Source: CAWDDA01 sp963813345
Lineage (GTDB): Bacteria; Acidobacteriota; Blastocatellia; RBC074
Length of the DNA stretch: 48,552 nt
Reading direction: 5' to 3'
NCBI GenBank assembly: GCA_963813345.1
Contig: CAWEYR010000016.1
Span: forward strand, 1-48,552
Shown here: piece by piece, positions 1 through 9,809 of the stretch
Position numbering within the stretch: the stretch's first letter is position 1
Layout: the number at the start of each line of letters is the position of its first letter
Program-made: the position numbers and the translations under genes
The notes under the pieces: generated by a model
What the model was told of the DNA's origin: nothing
The model's input: the letters and a program-made list of their open reading frames with translations, nothing else
Database searches by the model: none

Positions 1-1377
1 AAACGGCCAGGTACTTGTCTTTTTTTCCGGATTCAACTATCCGGGAGCAAACGCCGGTAACAATGCCGATTTCAACGCTGAGATATTCCTTTTCAGAGTG
101 GCGGATGCCGCCGATACGTTCCGGCAGCTGACCGCAACGACAGGCAACCCTGCAACTCCTTCAACCGGACCGATGAACTCCCTTCTCCTCCTTTGTTCGC
201 CCTCTCGATTTTGCGGGGGACCTGGCTGGTATTTCAGTCGGCTGGTGATTTCGCGGGAATGAACGCAGACAAGACTGAGAGATATTCCTGGCGAAGAAGA
301 CAGACTTCAGCCGGCTTTCCGGCAGATTACGAACCAGGCAACTGTCGACTTAGTAAAGAACGACTTTAGTTATCCCGAGCATCACCGGGGCCGGAACCTT
401 TGTCACGTTTGCTTCGACGCTCAATCTTGTACCGACGACGCCGAGCGCGGTCACGACCGACAACGCGGATGGCAGCCGCGATCTTTTTCCGTTACGACAT
501 TCCCGCCTCGACCGCAACAACTCCCGTCTTCAGGCAGTTGACTTTCACTTCTCCAGCAACTTTCCTCGAGGACCAGCGTTTCAATACGAGTTTTGCATTT
601 GCGGACAACTCTGGGCAGCGAGTCAGCTTTAACTACATTTCATCACTTCTCGCGCCAAATTCTTCTTTCGCGAGTGAGATATTTCAGCTAGTGATCATTC
701 CCGTTACGAGCACTAACGCTCAAGCCATAACCACGACAAACGGCGCCAGCTTCGATCCGGCCCAGGTTGCGCGCGATTCAATCGCAGCGGCATTTGGCAC
801 AACGCTCTCGAACTCGGTCGCGGCGGCTCCAACCGCAAACCTTCTTTTTGCGACTCGACGGTGTTCGAGTCATTGTCTTTCAGGAGTGGCTGCACGATTG
901 TTCTATGTTTCGCCGGGGCAGGTCAATTTTGTTCTCCCGGCGATCATAGCAAACTCAGATACGGCCAGCGTCAAGATCATCAATAACGGCGTCCGATCTT
1001 CCGGTATGGCAAAGGTCGTGACAGCGGCACCAGGAATCTTCTTTGGAGCCACAACGGGACAGGCCGCAGCTTCATGCGGAGAAGTTCTCGATATGCAGTT
1101 TGTCTTTTCCGACCAACCGTGCAATGCCAGCACAGAGACTCAGACCCGCTTTCTGATTCTTTTCGGCACGGGCTGGAGGGGAGGAGCGGCCTCGACGACG
1201 GTGATGCTTGGGGAGGAGACACTGACACCCGTTTTTTCTGGAGCACAGGGAGTGTACCCAGGTTTGGATCAGATCAACGTGGCAATTCCTGCCTCCGCGA
1301 TGGGCAAAGGCATGCTCCCTATCAAAGTCACATCCGGCACCATTGTCAGCAACACGGCTACGGTCAATATCAGATGA
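1..1377 (+). CDS. Secreted beta-propeller protein with TIGR03437-type C-terminal domain (5' end missing, frameshifted)
   Basis: The gene begins outside the window. The first part reads, across shifted frames, as repeats of the type 'NADFNAEIF', 'ADTFRQLT', 'DNADGSRDLF' and 'FRQLTF', which resemble TolB/PD40-like propeller blades of secreted proteins. The last 220 residues match the C-terminal domain common in Acidobacteria (TIGR03437): 'NGASFDPAQVARDSIAAAFG', 'FYVSPGQVNFVLP', 'LFGTGWRGG' and 'GLDQINVAIP'. Its function is unknown; it is usually the last domain of very large exported proteins. Frame changes are visible near 195, 484, 848 and 883. The shift at 484 lies in a run of five T, and the pair 848/883 restores the frame. 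I read these as sequence errors. The gene converges with the GT9 gene, and the 3' ends nearly touch. Family confidence is good; exact architecture is uncertain. Confidence 0.7.
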
Positions 1378-1422
1378 GTTCGGAGTTCAAGCGCAACATA
1401 CCTCTCCATTGCCACCGCTCGC

Positions 1423-2829
1423 TCAACCAATGTTGCAACACCCGGCCAGTCTTCTTCCAGCAGCATCAGCGTGAGCACGTCCGTCCGGCCTGGGCCGAAT
1501 AGGCCACCAACGCTGAGCGAAGCGTGGCGTCGAGTTATTGACAAAGACAGTCAGAACAGGCACGCCGAGAGCCGCAGCAATGTGCTGACCTGCTGAATCG
1601 TAGCCAATGTAGAGGTCGCTTGCCGCAATCAGACCTGCTAGCGCCCCGATTCCTCCTTGCCAGACCAGCACATCGACACCAGCATTGTCGAATTCAAAAG
1701 GACCCGCTTCGGAAGCCTTCGCGACGACCAAACCTCCCTCACCAAGATTCGCTGCAATCTCTTCAACGAGATGCGCTTCATCGATTGTGCTTCCCTCATC
1801 GATCGCGAGTTTCGACCCTTGAGAAATGGCCTGAAGGAGCAGCTTCTCAAAATCGCTCGACACTCGCTTACTCTCGTTACCACCAACGCCAAAACTGACG
1901 ACAGTGACACGATTGTTTCCTGTTCCTCTCAGCCTTTCGATAACAGCACGCCCTATGTTGAGCTTTTCCGTGAGCGGAGCGACCCATGGAAAAGCAACAC
2001 AAGTTGACTGTTTACCATTAGCAAAGGTGGAATCGAACCAGATCGATGCCAGCTCGCCCAGGCTTTCCGTTCCCCTTCAAACCGAAACTTCTCGTACCGA
2101 AGTGAAAGTAACTTTGGTCGGCGCCGAGAGGAAGCAGACCGAGCTGGGTCAATCGAGAATCAGGATCGATGATTGCAAACTCAGCGTCATCGAGCCCAAC
2201 CGCCTCGTCCTGAACCACCTGAATCAGATTGAGCCAGCTACTCAGCCGGCCACCAACTGTTCCACCGCGCTGATAACCTATGTCGCGCAGACGAAGCAGC
2301 TGTCACCTCCGAAAATATCTCTGAGCCTGGCTTCCGGACCGAGCAGAACCTGTGAAGCGTGAGGAGCGATCGCGCGCATCTTTTTCATAAGCACGCTCGT
2401 GAGTGCCACATCGGCGCCAATCGTTACTCGAGAAAGAAAAATCACCTTGCGCAGGCGGTCAGGATTGACGTTCGGAGAGGCCTCGCGAACTCTGGCGCGG
2501 CGGGCCAGAAGCGAAGCCTCCGTGGCAATACCGAGCGATGTAAGCATCTCATCAATCTTTTTCCCGCTCGCATCGTGCCGGAAGAAATCTATTACCTGCG
2601 CCATTACGAGATCATAGGCTTGAGCGGATCGCGGATCGAACGAGTCATTCAAGGGTTCAATGAGGTGCGTGAACAGAGCTGACACGGCTTGGGCACCAGG
2701 TTCGGGGTCCTGGGACGCCGCTGCCATCCTGCAAAGCCTGTTTATTGCATCGCGGTCATATTGACCATAGCGCCGCCATCCCGAAAGAAAGTCATCGGCA
2801 AATTGCTCCGGTCTGTCGACTGTCTCCAT
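1423..2829 (-). CDS. GT9-family (heptosyltransferase-like) glycosyltransferase, frameshifted
   Basis: The product starts at ATG 2829. After about 120 residues without a recognisable domain comes the first Rossmann half of a family 9 glycosyltransferase ('VIFLSRVTIGADVALTSVLM'). The second half has 'VTVVSFGVGGNESKR' and the family hallmark 'DSAGQHIAAALGVPVLTVF', which in this family contacts the nucleotide-sugar donor. GT9 enzymes transfer heptose or related sugars to surface glycolipids on the cytoplasmic face of the inner membrane. Reading needs frame changes near 2280, 2025 and 1465. In the frame used here the stop is at 1423. With a further shift ('FGPGRTDVLTLMLLEEDW') the protein would run on toward about 1269 and overlap the convergent gene, so the true C-terminus is unsure. 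The long N-terminal extension is unusual for GT9. Confidence 0.7.
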
Positions 2830-2891
2830 CGTAGAAGAACGTAAGATACATTACCTCGAAAGAGCTTCGCGAGAGCTTCCAGGCGCTGTTC

Positions 2892-2920
2892 TTGACAGAC
2901 CATTGAGGCGTTGCTAGACT
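2892..2920 (+). promoter_or_regulatory. Probable sigma-70-type promoter for icd
   Basis: A perfect -35 hexamer TTGACA (2892-2897) is followed after exactly 17 bases by TAGACT (2915-2920), four of six matches to the -10 consensus. It lies about 140 bases upstream of the icd start and points toward it, in the only non-coding space between the minus-strand glycosyltransferase gene and icd. No experimental support can be read from sequence. Confidence 0.5.
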
Positions 2921-2965
2921 CCCGAGACTTCCGACACGTTGATCATCATAATGACCACCTCAATA

Positions 2966-3000
2966 TCTCACGCGAAGCCGCGAAGAACGCGAAGAGGAGG
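2966..3000. repeat. CGCGAAG-type short direct repeat tract
   Basis: The motif CGCGAAG occurs at about ten-base spacing (CACGCGAAGCCGCGAAGAAC, then GCGAAGAGG). The same type of tract occurs in a hairpin at 27125-27230. It lies in the leader between the putative icd promoter and the start codon. Confidence 0.5.
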
Positions 3001-3057
3001 ACCCCTCCTAACTGAAGGCCAATTCTTGTTTCTTATCAAAAAAGGAGTCTTGTCTTA

Positions 3058-4302
3058 ATGCCTGTATTCAATGGATTCCGACCCCCGGAGAGGGGCAGGC
3101 GGTGAAGGTCAAAGATGGGAAACTTCAGGTTCCCGACAACCCGATCATTCCCTTCATCGAGGGCGATGGTACAGGACCCGACATCTGGCGTGCCTCTCGG
3201 CGCGTTTTCGATGCAGCCGTTGAGAAAGCGTACAGCGGCAAACGACGGATCGTGTGGTACGAGATTTTCGCCGGTGATAAATCCTACAAACTCTTCAGTG
3301 AATGGCTACCCAAGGGAACGCTCGATGCGATCCAGCATTTCGGTGTGGCAATCAAAGGTCCGCTGACGACTCCGGTTGGTGGCGGTATTCGCTCGCTCAA
3401 CGTAACGCTTCGCCAGGTGTTGGACCTTTACGCCTGCGTCAGGCCGGTTCGTTATTTTGAAGGCGTTCCTGCACCCGTCAAAGATCCCGGGAAGCTCGAT
3501 GTTGTCATCTTTCGCGAGAATACTGAAGATGTTTACGCGGGCATAGAGTTCCAGGAAGGATCTGATCGCGCGAAGAAACTGATCGCGTATTTGAGTGATT
3601 TCGGCTACGAGATTAATTCTGATTCAGGCATTGGTGTAAAGCCGATTTCAGCAACAGCCACCAAGAATCTGGTGCGTCGCGCTATCAAATACGCCATCTT
3701 GCACAATCGCAAGGTCGTGACGCTCGTCCACAAGGGCAACATCATGAAATACACTGAGGGCGCCTTCAGGGATTGGGGATACAGCTTGCCAGGGCCGAGT
3801 TTCGCGACAAGATAGTCACTGAAGCTGAAGTTACGAAGGAGCATGGCGGCACAACTCCCGAGGGCAAGATCGTGATCAACGATCGATCGCGGCTCGATGT
3901 TTCAGCAATTGTTGCTGCGTCCCGATGAATATTCAGTGCTCGCCACTCCGAATCTGAATGGCGACTATATCTCCGACGCCTGCGCGGCGCAGGTTGGCGG
4001 GCTTGGAATGGCCCCAGGGGCAAATATCGGTGACAATTCCGCGGTTTTTGAAGCTACTCACGGTACTGCGCCCAAATATGCGAACCAGGACGTGATCAAT
4101 CCTTCGTCTGTCATTCTTTCCGGGGTGATGATGCTCGAACATCTCGGATGGGACGAAGCCGGCAAGCTGATCACTGACGGTATCGTCAAAACGATTGCTC
4201 GAGAAGAAAGTGACTTACGACCTCGCGCGCCTCATGGAGGGCGCGAACAAGGTTAAGACAAGCGAGTTCGCCGACGCAATCATCGAAAACATGGGCACGT
4301 AG
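3058..4302 (+). CDS. icd: Isocitrate dehydrogenase (NADP+), frameshifted
   Basis: This TCA-cycle enzyme oxidises isocitrate to 2-oxoglutarate and CO2. The sequence matches the bacterial NADP-type family along its whole length: 'NPIIPFIEGDGTGPDIW', the substrate loop 'TTPVGGGIRSLNVTLRQ' (its Ser is the one phosphorylated in E. coli), 'HKGNIMKYTEGAFRDWGY', 'NGDYISDACAAQVGG' and the NADP-specifying 'HGTAPKYANQD'. I place the start at ATG 3058 because an AAAGGAG ribosome-binding site sits ten bases upstream (3041-3047). The reading frame then needs a shift in the C-run near 3080; otherwise only GTG 3102 remains. Further shifts lie near 3775, 3890 and 4200. The last restores 'VTYDLARLMEGANKVKTSEF' and the stop at 4302. 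mdh follows 54 bases later, so two consecutive TCA-cycle enzymes are grouped. All breaks are best explained as sequence errors. Confidence 0.93.
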
Positions 4303-4322
4303 TACCGCCTTCAGGCGGAATC
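4303..4322. repeat. Family B palindromic repeat, short copy
   Basis: TACCGCCTTCAGGCGGAATC directly follows the icd stop codon. CCGCCT-TC-AGGCGG is a perfect hairpin. Related copies occur at 5893-5962, 34910-34995 and 46928-47006. Confidence 0.65.
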
Positions 4323-4356
4323 TTCTGCCTTTGCACTTTAATTCTTCGGAGGATAA

Positions 4357-5286
4357 ATGGGACGCAGGAAGATCACGGTAGTGGGCGCGGGAAATGTTGG
4401 CGCCACGACCGCACACTGGCTGGTGTCGAAAGAGCTCGGCGATGTTGTTCTCGTCGATATTATCGAAGGAATGCCGCAGGGCAAGGCGCTGGACCTTGCA
4501 CAAGCCGGACCGGTTGAAGGCTATGACAGCCGGCTGATCGGGACGAACGGATACCGCGAAACCGCCAACTCGGACATTGTCGTTATTACTTCGGGAATAG
4601 CACGCAAGCCCGGAATGAGCCGGGACGATCTTCTCAATACGAACGCCGGCATAGTGTCGAGCGTGACAAGCGAGATTGTTCGCCATTCTCCGAACACGAT
4701 CCTTATCATAGTCTCGAACCCTCTCGATGCCATGTGCCAGGTCGCATTCAAAAAATCGGGCCTGCCAAAGAATCGTGTCATCGGCATGGCAGGAATTCTC
4801 GATTCGGCGCGTATGCGTACTTTTCTGGCAGAAGCATTGAATGTATCTGTTGAGAACGTGAGTGCGTTCGTCCTCGGCGGCCATGGTGACACGATGGTTC
4901 CGCTTCCGCGGTACTCGACCTGTGCGGGTATTCCAATCACTGAGCTGCTTGCAAAGGATGTACTGGACAAGATTGTCGATCGCACGCGCAACGGCGGGGC
5001 TGAGATCGTAAGTCTGCTCAAGACTGGTTCTGCCTACTACGCCCCATCCGCTGCAGCTGTCGAGATGGTCGAGGCGATACTGCTCGACAAGAAGAAGATT
5101 CTCCCGTGCGCCGCCTATCTCGAGGGCGAGTATGGTATCAATGGACTCTATGTCGGTGTACCAGTCAAACTTGGAGCGTCAGGCATCGAAGAGATCATTC
5201 AAATCAACCTGACCACAGAGGAAAGGGCCGCTTTACAAAAATCCGCAGCAGCGGTCCAGGAGCTTGTCAACGTGCTGAAAGTATAA
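4357..5286 (+). CDS. mdh: Malate dehydrogenase (LDH-like type)
   Basis: The enzyme interconverts malate and oxaloacetate with NAD+ in the TCA cycle. The 309-residue length is typical of this type. Visible motifs are the NAD-binding 'GAGNVGATTAH', the substrate-specificity loop 'ARKPGMSRDDLL' (Arg where lactate dehydrogenases have Gln, hence malate), 'SNPLDAM', 'MAGILDSAR' with its substrate-binding Arg, and the catalytic His in 'GGHGDTMVP'. The start ATG 4357 is preceded by GGAGG at 4348-4352. The gene is intact, unlike icd just upstream, and is probably transcribed with it. A strong hairpin follows the stop. Confidence 0.96.
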   Translation: MGRRKITVVGAGNVGATTAHWLVSKELGDVVLVDIIEGMPQGKALDLAQAGPVEGYDSRLIGTNGYRETANSDIVVITSGIARKPGMSRDDLLNTNAGIVSSVTSEIVRHSPNTILIIVSNPLDAMCQVAFKKSGLPKNRVIGMAGILDSARMRTFLAEALNVSVENVSAFVLGGHGDTMVPLPRYSTCAGIPITELLAKDVLDKIVDRTRNGGAEIVSLLKTGSAYYAPSAAAVEMVEAILLDKKKILPCAAYLEGEYGINGLYVGVPVKLGASGIEEIIQINLTTEERAALQKSAAAVQELVNVLKV

Positions 5287-5307
5287 GCAACAAGTCCCGT
5301 TATCGGG

Positions 5308-5366
5308 CTGCCGCAACCTGGTTTCTCTGGCAATCGTCGGGAAGACAGGTTGCGGCAGTTGCATTT
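5308..5366 (+). terminator. Hairpin with T-rich tail after mdh (possible rho-independent terminator)
   Basis: CTGCCGCAACCTG (5308-5320) pairs perfectly with CAGGTTGCGGCAG (5346-5358) over 13 bp with a 25-base loop. It is followed by TTGCATTTTT. It lies between mdh and greA. The long loop and the interrupted T-run make it weaker than a textbook terminator; it may also be a member of the palindromic repeats found throughout the window. Confidence 0.5.
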
Positions 5367-5408
5367 TTCAGGTATTCCGGCAATATCTCGCGATAGAGGA
5401 TCATCAAA

Positions 5409-5891
5409 GTGAGCGACCAGAAGGACCTTTCAGGAAAAGACAAGATTGTTAGTGACCTTCGAACCCTGGAGTACGAGTTGAATATCGAGCTGCCGCGAGC
5501 ACTGCGCATCGCGGCTTCTCACGGCGACCTCTCCGAGAATGCTGAGTACAAGTCTGCGCGCGAGCGCCAGGACTTTGTGCGCGCCCGCGTCAGGCAGCTG
5601 CAGCAGCAACTCGCCAAACTCGCGAGCATCGACATCAGCCGGCTTCCCCGCGACCGCGCTTCCTATGGCTCGACGGTCGTGCTCAAGGACATCGATCGAG
5701 GCTCAGAGGTAACATACCGTCTTGTCACGGCGGAAGAAGCGGATATCGAACAGGGATTGATCTCGACCTCTTCTCCCATCGGACGAAGCCTGTTGAACAA
5801 ACAGGAAGGCGATGAAGTCAAAGTCAGCACGCCCTCGGGAGCCCGGTCATTCGAAGTAATCACGCTGACAACCATCCACGACGAAGAGTAA
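5409..5891 (+). CDS. greA: Transcription elongation factor GreA
   Basis: GreA binds the secondary channel of RNA polymerase and stimulates cleavage of backtracked transcripts. The 160-residue protein has the N-terminal coiled coil with the acidic tip and family signature 'HGDLSENAEYKSARERQ' (about residues 38-54), then the globular C-terminal domain with 'GSTVVLKDIDRGSEVTYRLV' and the conserved 'ISTSSPIGRSLL' segment. The start is GTG 5409; no ATG is available nearby in frame. The length is normal and the gene is intact. It lies between mdh and the PASTA protein and is probably an independent unit, because a hairpin precedes it and a palindromic repeat follows. Confidence 0.94.
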   Translation: MSDQKDLSGKDKIVSDLRTLEYELNIELPRALRIAASHGDLSENAEYKSARERQDFVRARVRQLQQQLAKLASIDISRLPRDRASYGSTVVLKDIDRGSEVTYRLVTAEEADIEQGLISTSSPIGRSLLNKQEGDEVKVSTPSGARSFEVITLTTIHDEE

Positions 5892-5892
5892 G

Positions 5893-5962
5893 GTACGTTG
5901 TACCGCCTTCAGGCGGAACCTTGCATCCCAGAGTCATCGAATCGAAGATTCCGCCTGAAGTT
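5893..5962. repeat. Family B palindromic repeat between greA and the PASTA gene
   Basis: The left arm GTACCGCCTTCAGGCGGAA (from about 5900) is answered by GATTCCGCCTGAAG ending near 5962, after about 30 bases of unrelated loop. The left arm is itself a hairpin. The copy at 34910-34995 has the same flanking GGTACGTTG, so the homology is wider than the arms. Confidence 0.65.
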
Positions 5963-5979
5963 CTTCAAGTCCGGATCAT

Positions 5980-6396
5980 TTGAAAACACCCCTTCCGGAT
6001 GATAAAATTTCATATTTGGATGGCGTAAAAGGAGAGGAACTTGCCCCCGGAAAAGTTGCGATCGTCCTTAAGCGGTTGCTGAGGTTAGGGGTTCTGGCGG
6101 TCGTTTTCGCTTTTAGCGCAACGTTTGTGATGTACTTTGCGTTGCGCGGCCGAACGGTCGAAGTACCTGATGTGGTTGGACAAACTGCATCTGACGCCGA
6201 AGAGATACTTGACGACTTTGGATTGCGGATGCAGATCAGAACCCGGACGCACAGTGAAAAGTATCCGGAAAAATCGGTGACTGATCAAATTCCCGCACCC
6301 GGCACGGCCGTTAAGACTGGCCAATTGGTGCGGGTCACTCTGAGCCTTGGGACGAGTTCATCAGCGTCCAGGGCAGCAGTACAAGGGAGAAGATAA
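5980..6396 (+). CDS. Single-pass membrane protein with one PASTA domain
   Basis: The 138-residue protein has a short basic cytoplasmic part, one transmembrane helix ('LGVLAVVFAFSATFVMYFAL', about residues 36-55) and one PASTA domain ('VEVPDVVGQTASDAEEILDD' to 'GQLVRVTLSLG'). PASTA domains bind peptidoglycan fragments or related muropeptides and usually sit outside Ser/Thr kinases or penicillin-binding proteins; no kinase or transpeptidase domain is present here. The only start available is TTG 5980, without an obvious ribosome-binding site. The 3' end runs to within 30 bases of rpe, suggesting co-transcription. Its role is probably in cell-wall sensing, by inference. Confidence 0.8.
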   Translation: MKTPLPDDKISYLDGVKGEELAPGKVAIVLKRLLRLGVLAVVFAFSATFVMYFALRGRTVEVPDVVGQTASDAEEILDDFGLRMQIRTRTHSEKYPEKSVTDQIPAPGTAVKTGQLVRVTLSLGTSSSASRAAVQGRR

Positions 6397-6424
6397 CTTA
6401 GCGTTGGATTTGTACCGGCACGGA

Positions 6425-7093
6425 ATGGTTGAAATCGCGCCTTCGATACTCTCGGCAGACTTCACACGCCTTGGCGAACAGATTGCCTCGGTCGAACGTG
6501 GCGGCGCATCGTATGTCCATGTAGACGTCATGGACGGACATTTTGTACCCAACATCACGATCGGCCCGTTTATCGTCAAGTGGGTTCGTAAGTGCACGAC
6601 GTTGCCGATCGATGTTCACCTGATGATCGAGAATCCCGATCTTTTCATCGGTGAGTTCGCCCGGGCTGGAGCCAATCTGATCTCAATTCATCCTGAAGCA
6701 ACGTATCACGTCCATCGTACTGTTAAGTTGATACAGAGTACCGGATGCCGTGCAGGAGTTGTGCTCAATCCGGCAACTCCGCTTGCGGCTGTCGAAGAAG
6801 TGATTGCAGACGTGGACTACGTGCTGCTGATGTCGGTCAACCCGGGTTTCGGCGGGCAAGAATTCATCACTTCCTCGTTCGATAAGGTAAGGAGACTTAG
6901 CGCGCTGATTCGTTCGCGCGGTTCGCAAGCTAAGATAGAGATCGATGGAGGTATAGGTCCTGACAATGCCTCTGATGTAGTAGCTGCTGGAGCGGAGATA
7001 CTTGTCGCTGGATCCGCAATTTTTAATACTCCCGATCCGGCAGAAGCCGTGCGCTCGCTGGGACGAGCCGCCAATCAGATGGCGCACGCCTGA
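6425..7093 (+). CDS. rpe: Ribulose-phosphate 3-epimerase
   Basis: Rpe interconverts ribulose 5-phosphate and xylulose 5-phosphate in the pentose phosphate pathway. The (beta/alpha)8 barrel shows the metal and substrate motifs in order: 'APSILSADFTRLGEQ', 'VHVDVMDGHFVPNITIG' (metal-binding His and catalytic Asp), 'HLMIENPD', 'LMSVNPGFGGQEF', and 'IDGGI' with the second catalytic Asp followed by the phosphate-binding 'GSAIF'. I chose ATG 6425 because translation from there begins with the normal 'MVEIAPSILSADF'; the frame is open upstream but only into the PASTA gene. The gene is intact at 222 residues. Confidence 0.95.
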   Translation: MVEIAPSILSADFTRLGEQIASVERGGASYVHVDVMDGHFVPNITIGPFIVKWVRKCTTLPIDVHLMIENPDLFIGEFARAGANLISIHPEATYHVHRTVKLIQSTGCRAGVVLNPATPLAAVEEVIADVDYVLLMSVNPGFGGQEFITSSFDKVRRLSALIRSRGSQAKIEIDGGIGPDNASDVVAAGAEILVAGSAIFNTPDPAEAVRSLGRAANQMAHA

Positions 7094-7111
7094 AAAATAG
7101 GAGCTTCTAAT

Positions 7112-8272
<1,161 letters not shown>

Positions 8273-8282
8273 AACGATAAAT

Positions 8283-8336
8283 GGTTCGAGTTCAAGCTTT
8301 CAGCTTGCAGCCAGCTGAAGCTTGAACTCTCGAACC
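8283..8336. repeat. Family A palindromic repeat after bamD
   Basis: GGTTCGAGTTCAAGCTTTCA opens and TGAAGCTTGAACTCTCGAAC closes an inverted repeat of about 54 bases with a very short loop. The right end abuts the remnant of a HAD gene on the minus strand. The core TTCAAGCTT(T)AGCTTG is shared with seven other places in the window. Confidence 0.75.
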
Positions 8337-8337
8337 T

Positions 8338-8518
8338 AAGACGTCCCGGAAAGACAACCTTCCAGTCGTTTTTCATATCCGCAAGTACCCACCCATAGCC
8401 AGGCGCTTCATCCAATCCCTTATCAAGTTGGCCACTTAGTACGTGCTGACGGTCATACGCGAACTCGCGGTCGGCGTCGGTGTGATGCCATAACATGAGC
8501 CAAACTGCATACCGCTCC
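8338..8518 (-). pseudogene. C-terminal remnant of a HAD-superfamily acid phosphatase-like gene
   Basis: Read on the minus strand, the segment encodes 'ERYAVWLMLWHHTDADREFA', followed by 'YDRQ', then 'GQLDKGLDEAPGYGWVLADM' and 'KNDWKVVFP'. This matches, from memory of the family, the last 50-60 residues of haloacid dehalogenase-like phosphatases that end in 'HHTDAEREYAYDR...IGRL.KALDEA..RGW.VVDMK.DWK.IFP'. No upstream part of such a gene exists: the sequence before it is short GC-rich hairpins, and its 3' end runs into a family A repeat. It is therefore a gene fossil, probably truncated by deletion or by repeat insertion. No start codon context is present. Confidence 0.55.
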
Positions 8519-8626
8519 TTCGGAGCTCGTCTCCCGTTTCGATATCGCCGTGACTACAAGCATTAGGCTCCTCCGGAGCCTGTGGAACATGCCTGAACTA
8601 GGCCGCTGCCGCTACGCGGCAGCGGC
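8514..8626. repeat. Cluster of three short perfect hairpins
   Basis: GCTCCTTCGGAGC (8514-8526), AGGCTCCTCCGGAGCCT (8565-8581) and GCCGCTGCCGC-TAC-GCGGCAGCGGC (8602-8626, 11-bp perfect stem) follow each other within 113 bases. They lie between the HAD remnant and a family A repeat. None has a T-run, so they are not typical terminators. Confidence 0.6.
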
Positions 8627-8629
8627 AAC

Positions 8630-8682
8630 CTAAAGCTTGAACTCAAACCCAATGAGTCTGAGTTTCAAGCTTCAGCCTGCCA
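8630..8682. repeat. Family A palindromic repeat
   Basis: CTAAAGCTTGAACTCAAACC at the left and GAGTTTCAAGCTTCAGCCTG at the right form an imperfect inverted repeat. The left arm is identical to the arms at 13.45, 22.55 and 38.09 kb. Confidence 0.7.
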
Positions 8683-8727
8683 CCGGAGTCGAAGGCGAGG
8701 CGATAGAACCAAACGGACTTTGCAGAT

Positions 8728-8800
8728 GCCAGACTCCACGCGCCAGGGCGCCCAGCCTGGAGCGCCCGGGCTGGCGCTTGAAGTGTTTGGCTCCAGACTG
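8728..8800. repeat. Family C repeat (GGAGCGCC/GGCGCC-rich)
   Basis: The stretch contains CCAGGGCGCCCAGCCTGGAG and CGCCCGGGCTGGCGC followed by TGGCTCCAGACTG. The same words occur at 19578-19666, 39278-39416 and 43957-44242. Together with the items before it, it fills the 550-base space between bamD and the pirin gene, in which I find no intact gene. Confidence 0.5.
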
Positions 8801-8821
8801 ATATTTTGCCAGAGCGAGAAC

Positions 8822-9720
8822 ATGCAACCAGCAGACGAAATCAGGTCAGTGAAGAAACTCCGCAGTATCCAGAGGAGTGTGGGACGTCATTGGGTGGGTA
8901 ATGGATTTCCCGTGAGGACCCTTTTTCGCCTATCCAAATCTGGGGTCTGCTCTGAGTCCTTTCCTGCTACTCGATTACGCCGGGCCGGTCGAATTCCCTC
9001 CGACGGAAGAACGACTTGGAGTTGGCGAACATCCGCACCGCGGCTTTGAGACAGTCACTATCGTCTATGAAGGCGAAGTGGAGCACAGAGATTCTTCCGG
9101 GGGCGGCGGACGAATTCGGTCCGGGTGACGTACAGTGGATGACCGCTGCATCCGGGGATCGTCCATGAAGAATTTCACGGACGGAGTTTTGCCCAGGCAT
9201 GGCAGGAATGTTCGAGATGGTGCAATTGTGGATCAATCTGCCGGCTAAGGACAAAATGTCACCACCACACTATCAGGGCATCCTCAACAGCGAGATTCCA
9301 GCAGTAAATCTTCCTGATGGTAGCGGGACGGTGCGCGTCATCGCAGGCGAATACGGGGGCGCGCGTGGACCGGCGAAAACTTTCACGCCGGTTGAGGTTT
9401 GGGTATCCTCCGCCTGGAGAGTAACCACCAGACGGTGGTAACTGTACCCGATGGCTTTACAACAGCACTCGTAGTGCTCAAAGGGGGCTTGCGTGCAAAC
9501 GGCTCGGAGGAAATCAGGGGTGCCGAGGTCGGACTGTTCGACCGTCCCGGAAATAACATCAATGTCGAATGCCTCGAAGACACGAGGGCTCTCATGCTCT
9601 TGCGGCGAGCCAATAGATGAACCCATTGTCGGGCAAGGCCCGTTCGTGATGAATTCTTCGCTGGAAATTCGCCAGGCTTTGGAGGACTACCGGAGCGGTA
9701 AGATGGGACACTTGTCTTGA
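8822..9720 (+). CDS. Pirin-family cupin protein, heavily frameshifted
   Basis: Joining short frames gives one pirin: 'VKKLRSIQRSVGRHWVGNGF' near the start, then 'GEHPHRGFETVTIVYEGEVE', 'GPGDVQWMTAASGIVHEEF', 'FEMVQLWINLPAKDKMSPPH', 'YQGILNSEIPAVNLPDGSG' and a C-terminal half ending 'GPFVMNSSLEIRQALEDYRS'. The metal-binding residues expected from the family, two His in 'HPHRG' and the His/Glu of 'VHEE', are all present. Pirins are iron-binding bicupins; some are quercetin dioxygenases, and the physiological role in bacteria is usually unknown. At least five frame changes are needed (about 8935, 9100, 9155, 9200, 9405, 9590), the densest cluster in the window. No large piece is missing, so I favour sequence errors over decay, though a real pseudogene cannot be excluded here. 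Confidence 0.78.
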
Positions 9721-9809
9721 GTGAAGATGCTGGTCAAATCCCCTTCCGATCATTGACGTAGCTTCAGAGATTCCCGATCATTATCCCTTTGCCCTGAGCA
9801 TCTCTTTTT

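Noticed and set aside
2026..2045. GGAATCGAACC-like word resembling a tRNA T-arm read in reverse
   Set aside because: There is no cloverleaf around it, and it lies in the coding region of the GT9 gene in the correct frame.
8602..8626. Perfect 11-bp hairpin as a transcription terminator
   Set aside because: It has no T-run on either strand and sits in a cluster of similar hairpins, so it is grouped with the repeats.
8720..9049. A 109-residue open frame that could be called a separate gene
   Set aside because: Its N-terminal part is family C repeat sequence, and from 8822 on it is the first part of the pirin gene before a frame break.
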